38,253 bases of DNA, from positions 1-38,253 of the forward strand of contig CANPOY010000028.1 in assembly GCA_947575805.1 (NCBI GenBank), read 5' to 3'. Origin of the DNA: an uncultured Lachnospiraceae bacterium (GTDB taxonomy: Bacteria > Bacillota > Clostridia > Lachnospirales > Lachnospiraceae). A program made the position numbers and the translations under genes. The notes under the pieces are model-generated. The model saw only the letters and a list, made by a program, of their open reading frames with translations, had not been told where the DNA came from and searched no databases. Each line of letters begins with the position of its first letter. Positions within the stretch are counted from its first letter, which is position 1. Shown piece after piece: positions 32,667-38,253 of this stretch.

Positions 32667-33959
32667 ATGAAAGTACTGATCGTAGGCGGCGGTGGAAGAG
32701 AGCATGCTATAGCACTGAGCATGAAGAAGAGCAGCAGGGTGGATGCGCTTTACTGTGTGCCCGGAAATGCCGGAATCGCACAGATCGCGGAATGCGAACC
32801 GTCCATCGGTGTCATGGAATTTGACAGGGTGATCGCTTATGCAAAGGAAAAGGCGGTTGATCTGGTGTTTGTGGCTCCGGATGATCCGCTGGTGGGAGGC
32901 CTGGTGGATGCTCTGGAGGCGGAAGGCTTTCGAGTCTTTGGCCCCAGAAAGAATGCGGCGGTGCTGGAGGGCAGCAAGGTCTTTTCCAAAGACCTGATGA
33001 AAAAGTACAATATACCCACGGCAGCTTATGAGACCTTTGAGGATTCAGAGAAAGCGCTTCAGTACCTGGAGTCGGCGAAGCTGCCGATCGTCTTAAAGGC
33101 GGACGGGCTTGCGCTGGGTAAGGGCGTATTGATCTGCAATACTCTGGAAGAGGCAAGGGCAGGAGTAAAGGAGATCATGCTGGATAAGCATTTCGGAAAT
33201 GCCGGGAACAAGATGGTCATAGAAGAATTTATGACCGGCCGGGAAGTATCCGTTCTGGCATTTGTGGACGGGAAGACCGTCAGGCCCATGACTTCTGCCC
33301 AGGATCACAAGCGGGCAAAGGATGGAGACCAGGGATTGAATACCGGCGGTATGGGTAATTTTTCCCCAAGTCCGTTTTATACAAAAGAGGTGGATGATTT
33401 TTGCCGGAAGAATATTTTTCAGCCCACGGTGGACGCTATGGCGGCAGAAGGCAGAGAGTTCAAGGGAGTGATTTTCTTCGGACTGATGCTGACGCCGGAA
33501 GGGCCGAGGGTGCTTGAATATAACGCCAGGTTCGGAGACCCGGAGGCACAGGTAGTCCTCTGCAGGATGAAGAACGATATTATGGATGTGGTGGATGCCT
33601 GTATTGACGGGACATTGGATAAAACAGAGCTGCAGTTTGAAGAGAATGCGGCCGTCTGTGTGGTGCTCGCTTCGGAGGGTTACCCGGTGGCGTATGAGAA
33701 GGGATTTGAAATTACAGGACTTGAAGCGTTTGAGGGTAAGGAGGATTATTACTGCTTCCATGCCGGAAGCAAATTTGACAGCGCGGGCCGTATTGTTACC
33801 AACGGCGGCAGGGTGCTGGGCGTAACGGCTAAGGGAGCCAGCTTAAAGGAAGCGAGGGAAAAGGCTTACGAGGCCACAGGATGGGTATCCTTTGAAAACA
33901 AATATATGCGGCGCGATATTGGCAAGGCCATAGATGAGGCGGCAGACTTCACCGGCTGA
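32667..33959 (+). CDS. purD: Phosphoribosylamine-glycine ligase (GAR synthetase)
   Basis: The protein has 430 residues, the normal length. It has an ATP-grasp fold and joins phosphoribosylamine to glycine. The N-terminus [16 protein letters not shown] is characteristic, and [26 protein letters not shown] and [14 protein letters not shown] are conserved. A GAAAGG site lies nine bases before the ATG. Last of the four purine genes; purC, purF, purH and purL are absent from the window. A weak bulged hairpin with T-rich tail follows the stop near 33962-33990. Confidence 0.97.
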   Translation: MKVLIVGGGGREHAIALSMKKSSRVDALYCVPGNAGIAQIAECEPSIGVMEFDRVIAYAKEKAVDLVFVAPDDPLVGGLVDALEAEGFRVFGPRKNAAVLEGSKVFSKDLMKKYNIPTAAYETFEDSEKALQYLESAKLPIVLKADGLALGKGVLICNTLEEARAGVKEIMLDKHFGNAGNKMVIEEFMTGREVSVLAFVDGKTVRPMTSAQDHKRAKDGDQGLNTGGMGNFSPSPFYTKEVDDFCRKNIFQPTVDAMAAEGREFKGVIFFGLMLTPEGPRVLEYNARFGDPEAQVVLCRMKNDIMDVVDACIDGTLDKTELQFEENAAVCVVLASEGYPVAYEKGFEITGLEAFEGKEDYYCFHAGSKFDSAGRIVTNGGRVLGVTAKGASLKEAREKAYEATGWVSFENKYMRRDIGKAIDEAADFTG

Positions 33960-34007
33960 TGAAGTCCGGAAAGATCGGAACTTTGATTTGACAGGAGGGG
34001 ACTGGAT

Positions 34008-34469
34008 ATGACAACGCGCAGAATTAATTTGGAAGAGCAATATAATATTCCGCGAGTCTGCAATAAGTGTGGCGGAGTCATGGTATTTAAAGGTGTGGGA
34101 GAATACCGCTGTGAGGACTGCAATGAGCTGGATTATGATGATTACGGAAAGGTAAGGATGTACATAGAAGAGCACAGAGGGGCTACGGCGGCGCAGATCG
34201 AGAATGCTATCGGAGTGTCACAGCGCTCTATCCGACAGATGCTGAAGGACGGGCGGCTGGAGGTGACAAAGGATTCCAAAACCTTTTTGAAGTGTGAGAT
34301 CTGTGGGAAGCCTATTCGCAGCGGTCAGTACTGCCCTGAGTGTGAGACAGCGGTTCACCGTAATATTGAGGCGGAGCAGAGAGCGCAGATAAAGAAGAAC
34401 ATACACGGTACAGGGCTGGCAGAGAAAGGCGAGGAAGGACAAAAGCGTTTCCGGCGTGATGGTATATAG
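34008..34469 (+). CDS. Protein with two zinc ribbons flanking a winged-helix domain
   Basis: The protein has 153 residues. An N-terminal zinc ribbon (CNKCGG and CEDC, about residues 18-39) is followed by a small winged helix-turn-helix, about 47-82, with GATAAQIENAIGVSQRSIRQML. Then comes a second ribbon (CEICGKPI and CPEC, about 95-112) and a charged helical tail. The layout recalls the flagellar-operon protein YvyF/TIGR03826, but no flagellar genes are nearby. It should bind nucleic acid or act as an adaptor. AGGAGGGG precedes the ATG. The SH3-domain gene follows after 22 bases, so they are probably co-transcribed. Confidence 0.8.
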   Translation: MTTRRINLEEQYNIPRVCNKCGGVMVFKGVGEYRCEDCNELDYDDYGKVRMYIEEHRGATAAQIENAIGVSQRSIRQMLKDGRLEVTKDSKTFLKCEICGKPIRSGQYCPECETAVHRNIEAEQRAQIKKNIHGTGLAEKGEEGQKRFRRDGI

Positions 34470-34491
34470 GAAACCGAAGAAAGGAAGACTT

Positions 34492-36009
34492 ATGAGAAAA
34501 ACAGGAAAAGCACAGGTAAGACAAAGATTTATGGAAGGAATTGTCACACTGGCACTGGTGATGATGATTGTGCTGTTCGGGGACGGCCTTGCCACTGTGA
34601 GCCATGCACAGAGCCAGGGACGGGTCACGGCCACCAGTGCAAACATCAGAAAAGAGCCCAGCAGCAGCAGCGAGGTGGTGGGAAGTACCCTGAAGGACAA
34701 GATCATCTCCATCAACAGTCAGGTACAGGGGAGCGACGGTCATATCTGGTATCAGACCTTTGTTAATTCGGAAACCCTTGGCTATATTCGTTCGGATCTG
34801 GTGGAGATCATCGACGGCAGTACGCCGACTACGACTACGCCGGGAACAACCACGCCGCCTGAAAATCCCACTGTTGCCGGAGAGCTGGAGGTCCTGAATC
34901 CCGTGAGCGCTACGGTAAAGGGCGGGAACAGCGTAAGAATCCGCAGCACTGCAACCGATTCGGAAGACAATATTGTCAAAACCGTAGCTAACGGCCTGGT
35001 GGTAACGGTGACGGGAAGAGCTACCGACAGCAAGGGCAAGGTGTGGTATCAGGTGAATACCAGTGATAACGGTGAGGACGTTTCGGGCTTTATTCGTGAG
35101 GACTTTGTGACAGTGGAGGGAGAACTGACGCCCTATGTGGAGCCGGCTCCGGTTGATCCTCCTGCGGAAGATCCGGGTGTTGCGGATCCGGAGCCGCCGG
35201 CACAGAGCAAGGATTATGATACCGCATTGATTGACGGAGAATGGTATCTGCAGGATTTTATTAAAAACGAACAGCATAAGATTTCCACGATTTTCGACAC
35301 GGCAAACTCCAATGCGGAAGCGTATGATGCAGAGCACAGGAAAGCGGAGACGGAGAAGATTGTGATCATTATTCTCGTTTTCCTGCTGGTTGCGGCCGCA
35401 TCCGGCATTGCCATGCTGATCTTCAAGATTAAGGATATGTCTGATGACGCATATTTTAACCAGGTGGAGAGAGAAACTCTGAGAAGGCGGGGCGAGACCA
35501 GGCCCCAAAGCAGTTCCCGGAAGGTGATGCACACGGTGGGAGCGGAAAAAGCCGTCTCGGGTAAGCCTGCGGGAGCAAGGCCGGCGGGAAGCATCCAGGG
35601 TGGCAGGCCTTTGGGGGCATCTCAGGGCCAGAAGCCTGCAGGGAGCACTCAGGGATCCAGGCCTTCCGGTGCCCCCCAGGGAGTCAGGCCTTCCGGCGCT
35701 CCCCAAGGGCAGAGGCCCGGGGGAGGTATCCAGGGAAGCAGATCATCGGGGGCTCCTCAGGGGCAGAGATCCGGAGGAAATGCCCAGGGATCCAGACCTT
35801 CCGGTATCTCCCAGGGACAGAGGCCGTCAGGGAATGTTCAGGGTCAAAGGCAGTCAGATGCTGCCAGAGAATCAAGACCGACGGAAGGACGACAGAAGGT
35901 TTCCGGTCAGAAGCCTGCCCAGGGATGGCAGTCCAAGAATTTTATGTCTGAGGAAGATGACGAGTTTGAGTTTGGTTTCCTCAACTATGACGGGGCGGAA
36001 GAACAATAA
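34492..36009 (+). CDS. Membrane protein with two SH3 domains and a repeat-rich C-terminal tail
   Basis: The protein has 505 residues. A signal peptide (SHA cleavage after about residue 39) leads to two bacterial SH3 domains: about 43-107, with SANIRKEPSSSSEVVGS, and about 140-217, with SVRIRSTATDSEDNI. They are joined by a Thr/Pro linker. A Pro-rich stretch and a helix precede a membrane segment at about 288-312. The rest is inside the cell by the positive-inside rule. It holds ten 9-residue QG-x-R-P-S-G repeats (369-458) and ends in an acidic patch. SH3b domains often bind cell wall. AAAGGAAG fixes the start at 34492. A terminator follows. Confidence 0.85.
   Translation: MRKTGKAQVRQRFMEGIVTLALVMMIVLFGDGLATVSHAQSQGRVTATSANIRKEPSSSSEVVGSTLKDKIISINSQVQGSDGHIWYQTFVNSETLGYIRSDLVEIIDGSTPTTTTPGTTTPPENPTVAGELEVLNPVSATVKGGNSVRIRSTATDSEDNIVKTVANGLVVTVTGRATDSKGKVWYQVNTSDNGEDVSGFIREDFVTVEGELTPYVEPAPVDPPAEDPGVADPEPPAQSKDYDTALIDGEWYLQDFIKNEQHKISTIFDTANSNAEAYDAEHRKAETEKIVIIILVFLLVAAASGIAMLIFKIKDMSDDAYFNQVERETLRRRGETRPQSSSRKVMHTVGAEKAVSGKPAGARPAGSIQGGRPLGASQGQKPAGSTQGSRPSGAPQGVRPSGAPQGQRPGGGIQGSRSSGAPQGQRSGGNAQGSRPSGISQGQRPSGNVQGQRQSDAARESRPTEGRQKVSGQKPAQGWQSKNFMSEEDDEFEFGFLNYDGAEEQ
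35596..35865 (+). repeat. Ten 27-bp tandem repeats inside the SH3 protein gene
   Basis: Ten in-frame units of 27 bp encode nonapeptides that each begin with QG, with consensus near QGQRPSGAP. The copies have diverged in sequence but keep exact length. Such arrays can change copy number between strains and give a disordered, positively charged tail. Confidence 0.85.
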
Positions 36010-36021
36010 GTACAATGGGGA

Positions 36022-36046
36022 GGGCAAGCGAAGATGCTTGCCCTTT
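36022..36046 (+). terminator. Intrinsic terminator after the SH3 protein gene
   Basis: GGGCAAGC (36022-36029) and GCTTGCCC (36036-36043) pair perfectly around a 6-base loop, followed by TTTCTT. The T-run meets the -35 of the next promoter. Confidence 0.85.
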
Positions 36047-36047
36047 C

Positions 36048-36086
36048 TTGACACTTTGCCGACTCTGTTATAATATGGATATAACA
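36048..36086 (+). promoter_or_regulatory. Promoter and probable self-operator of the GntR-clpC unit
   Basis: A perfect TTGACA (36048-36053) and TAATAT (36071-36076) have a 17-bp spacer. TGTTATA (36066-36072) and TATAACA (36080-36086) form a 7-bp inverted repeat across the -10. YtrA-type GntR regulators commonly repress their own operon from such sites. Confidence 0.7.
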
Positions 36087-36099
36087 GGAGGCTGAAGTC

Positions 36100-36468
36100 A
36101 TGATCATAGAGATTGATTTTAACAGTGATGAAGCGCTTTATCTGCAGCTCCGCAATCAGATTATCATGGGGATTGCCACTGCGCAGTTTCAGGAAGGGGA
36201 TTCCCTGCCAAGTGTACGCCAGCTTGCGGATGCCATTGGTATCAATATGCACACGGTAAATAAGGCATACACCGTCCTGAAGCAGGAGGGCTATGTCAAG
36301 GTTGACCGCAGGCGGGGAGCCGTTATTGCCATTGATATTGACAGAATGAGGACGTTAGAGGAATTAAAAAAAGAATTGCAGGTAATCCTTGCTAAGGGCA
36401 GTTGTAAAAATATATCCAAAGAAGAAATACATGCCCTGATCGAAGAAATTTATGAAGACTATAGATGA
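36100..36468 (+). CDS. GntR-family transcriptional regulator, YtrA type
   Basis: The protein has 122 residues. The winged-helix domain covers about residues 8-75: EALYLQLRNQIIMGIATAQF, then SLPSVRQLADAIGINMHTVNKAY and the wing YVKVDRRRGAVIA. A short 45-residue helical tail, and no large effector domain, places it in the YtrA subfamily. AGGAGG stands eight bases before the ATG. YtrA regulators usually control ABC transporter genes beside them, but here the next gene, 17 bases away, is clpC. It probably represses itself and clpC through the inverted repeat over its promoter. Confidence 0.88.
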   Translation: MIIEIDFNSDEALYLQLRNQIIMGIATAQFQEGDSLPSVRQLADAIGINMHTVNKAYTVLKQEGYVKVDRRRGAVIAIDIDRMRTLEELKKELQVILAKGSCKNISKEEIHALIEEIYEDYR

Positions 36469-36485
36469 CGGAGGACACAAAAACT

Positions 36486-38253
36486 ATGCAGTCGCAGTTT
36501 ACAGGCAATGCACAGGAGGCGCTGAAGGCAGCCGCGCGCTGTGCGTCCACATTAAAACAGGGTTATGTGGGATCGGAACATATTCTGGTGGGACTTATGA
36601 AGGAGCAGGCAGGCGTAGCGCATAAGGTACTTGCGGATAACGGGGTGGATCTGTCCAGGGTCGTTGATATGATCAGGGAATCCATTGCCTTTGACGGAGG
36701 TGTGGGCCTGAAAGAGCGGGAGGGATACTCGCCCAGGGCTCAGAAGATCCTGGAGGAAGCCCACAGGCAGGCAGCGCGCTTTGGCCAGCAGCAGACCGGG
36801 ACGGAGCATATTCTGATGGCGATCATCAAGGAGGGAGAAAACGTGGCGGTTCGCCTCCTGAATACATTGGGAGTCAACGTGCAGAAGATTTATGTGGACA
36901 CACTGATTGCCATTGGCCAGGACGGCAATCTCTATAAAGAGGATCTGGGCAGAAGATCCCAGGGCAGAAATAGGGCCACAGCTTTAAGTCAGTACAGCAG
37001 AGACCTTACCGCAATGGCCAGAGAGGGTAAGCTGGATCCCGTTATCGGCAGGGAGGACGAAATTCGCCGCCTGATCCAGATTCTGAGCAGACGCACCAAG
37101 AATAATCCCTGTCTGATCGGAGAACCAGGTGTTGGCAAGACCGCGGTGGTAGAGGGGCTTGCCCTTCGCATTGTGGAAGGCAAGGTGCCGTTTACGGTGA
37201 AGGAAAAGAGGGTACTCACCCTGGATCTGTCCGGCATGGTGGCAGGCAGTAAATACCGGGGCGAGTTCGAGGAGCGTATCAAGAAGGTGATCAAGGAAGT
37301 GATTGATGACGGGAATGTGATCCTGTTCCTGGATGAGCTGCACACCATTATCGGTGCAGGTGGGGCAGAGGGCGCCATCGACGCTTCCAATATCCTGAAG
37401 CCGTCCCTTGCCAGAGGGGAGCTGCAGATGATCGGTGCCACCACCATTGCGGAGTACCGCAAATATATTGAGAAGGATGCGGCACTGGAACGCCGTTTCC
37501 AGCCGGTGAATGTGGAGGAGCCTACGGAAGAGGAAGCAATCCGCATCCTGGAAGGTATCAAGGGAAAATACGAGGAGCATCATCAGGTATCCATTACTTC
37601 GGAGGCCGTGGAGGCCGCCGTGAGGCTGTCGGGACGATATATCAATGACAGGAACCTTCCCGACAAGGCAATTGATCTGATTGACGAGGCTGCGGCCGGA
37701 GCAAGGCTGCGTTCCGCAGATGTGCCGGATAAGCTGAAGGAGATAGCGGAGCAGATCAAGAAGATGGACCTGCAGATTGAGCGCTCTATCCGTATGGAGG
37801 TTTTTGCCCAGGCGGCGGAAATCAAGCGGAACCAGGACGAGTTGATCAAAAAGCACGAGCGGACCAAGAAGAGGCTGGAAAGCAGTATCTCCGGGAAGCA
37901 GATTGTCATCGGCGAGAGCCATATTGCCGACGTGGTAGCCATGTGGACGAAGATTCCGGTGCAGAAGCTGGCACAGAAGGAGAGCGAACGGCTGCTGAAG
38001 CTGGAGAGTATCCTGCATAAGCGTGTGATCGGGCAGGAGGAAGCGGTGACGGCAGTGGCCAAGGCCATGCGGCGCGGCCGGGTGGGTCTTAAGGATCCCA
38101 GGCGGCCTATCGGCTCTTTCCTGTTCCTGGGGCCTACCGGCGTAGGCAAGACGGAGCTTTCCAAGGCGCTGGCGGAGGCGATGTTCGGCTCGGAGGACGC
38201 CATTATCCGGGTGGATATGTCGGAGTATATGGAGGGACATTCCGTCTCCAAGA
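36486..38253 (+). CDS. clpC: ATP-dependent Clp protease ATPase subunit ClpC (cut by window end)
   Basis: The first 589 codons are present with no stop; about 220-230 residues are missing at the right edge. The N-domain (about 1-140) has the two Clp-N repeats, with [11 protein letters not shown] and [10 protein letters not shown]. The first AAA+ domain has Walker A GEPGVGKT (K218) and Walker B FLDE (D283, E284). A short middle domain (about 410-460) follows, then the second AAA+ domain with Walker A GPTGVGKT (K555). ClpC unfolds proteins for the ClpP protease. The ATG at 36486 lies 11 bases after GGAGG. It forms a unit with the upstream GntR gene. Confidence 0.95.
   Translation, partial: MQSQFTGNAQEALKAAARCASTLKQGYVGSEHILVGLMKEQAGVAHKVLADNGVDLSRVVDMIRESIAFDGGVGLKEREGYSPRAQKILEEAHRQAARFGQQQTGTEHILMAIIKEGENVAVRLLNTLGVNVQKIYVDTLIAIGQDGNLYKEDLGRRSQGRNRATALSQYSRDLTAMAREGKLDPVIGREDEIRRLIQILSRRTKNNPCLIGEPGVGKTAVVEGLALRIVEGKVPFTVKEKRVLTLDLSGMVAGSKYRGEFEERIKKVIKEVIDDGNVILFLDELHTIIGAGGAEGAIDASNILKPSLARGELQMIGATTIAEYRKYIEKDAALERRFQPVNVEEPTEEEAIRILEGIKGKYEEHHQVSITSEAVEAAVRLSGRYINDRNLPDKAIDLIDEAAAGARLRSADVPDKLKEIAEQIKKMDLQIERSIRMEVFAQAAEIKRNQDELIKKHERTKKRLESSISGKQIVIGESHIADVVAMWTKIPVQKLAQKESERLLKLESILHKRVIGQEEAVTAVAKAMRRGRVGLKDPRRPIGSFLFLGPTGVGKTELSKALAEAMFGSEDAIIRVDMSEYMEGHSVSK

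Noticed and set aside
34312..35706. 464-residue open frame on the minus strand
   Set aside because: It lies antisense to the well-supported SH3-domain gene, has no ribosome site, and its protein is low-complexity without any family resemblance.
35596..35865. Regular repeats that might suggest a CRISPR array
   Set aside because: The 27-bp units are contiguous, in frame and coding, with no unique spacers.
36010..36099. CtsR operator before the GntR-clpC unit
   Set aside because: No tandem heptad of the CtsR type is present; the only repeat is the TGTTATA/TATAACA palindrome.
36984..38240. 418-residue open frame on the minus strand
   Set aside because: It is antisense to clpC, whose motifs are clear; it is a by-product of codon bias.

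Overview
The window reads as chromosomal DNA of an anaerobic Gram-positive member of the Lachnospiraceae (Clostridia). The evidence is moderate GC with AGGAGG-type ribosome sites, families typical of that group (DUF4474, DUF4317, DUF6142, PepF-type M3 peptidase, MscL with a zinc-ribbon tail), an oxygen-sensitive class III ribonucleotide reductase, lipoprotein solute-binding proteins, and no outer-membrane genes. I saw no rRNA, tRNA, CRISPR array, prophage or defence island. Assignment below family level is not possible by eye.

Layout. 1-6.2 kb: a pair of half-size ABC exporters, a DUF4474 membrane-anchored protein translationally coupled to a metallophosphoesterase, and an acyl-CoA-synthetase-like pseudogene with a lost N-terminus and a large in-frame internal deletion. 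6.2-14 kb: a chemoreceptor, oligoendopeptidase F, a DUF4317 protein, MscL, a TPR lipoprotein and an XRE regulator; several of these are convergent pairs, one with a 20-bp perfect hairpin and one with overlapping 3' ends. 14-18 kb: nrdD (with a fused redox domain and probable tandem NrdR boxes), pyrF and thrH. 18.0-18.4 kb: a decayed IS200-type element that still shows two hairpins like those of IS200. 18.4-26.7 kb: a starch/maltodextrin locus made of pullulanase, a secreted GH13 lipoprotein, a binding protein carrying an extra C-terminal SusE/F-like module, and two permeases, without a dedicated ATPase. 26.7-30.3 kb: pyrE, two small membrane proteins and an M29-type aminopeptidase with a long N-terminal extension. 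30.3-34 kb: the purine genes purE-purM-purN-purD. 34-38.25 kb: a zinc-ribbon/winged-helix protein, an SH3-domain membrane protein with ten 9-residue repeats, a YtrA-type GntR regulator with a probable self-operator, and clpC, which runs off the right edge.

How the parts work together. The starch locus is a coherent pathway: the surface GH13 enzyme cuts starch, the binding protein captures oligosaccharides, MalF/MalG import them (presumably with a shared ATPase encoded elsewhere), and the cytoplasmic pullulanase removes alpha-1,6 branches. Several palindromes upstream of the GH13 gene resemble LacI-family operators. The nucleotide genes (nrdD, pyrF, pyrE, purEMND) lie in three separate units, each with a recognisable promoter. 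The GntR-clpC unit replaces the ctsR-mcsA-mcsB-clpC arrangement known from Bacillus. I did not find a clearly new defence or mobile system. The most unusual items are the binding-protein/SusE-like fusion, the repeat-tailed SH3 membrane protein, the M29-type enzyme with a large unknown N-terminal domain, the GntR-clpC pairing and the regulated or possibly leaderless start of the GH13 gene.
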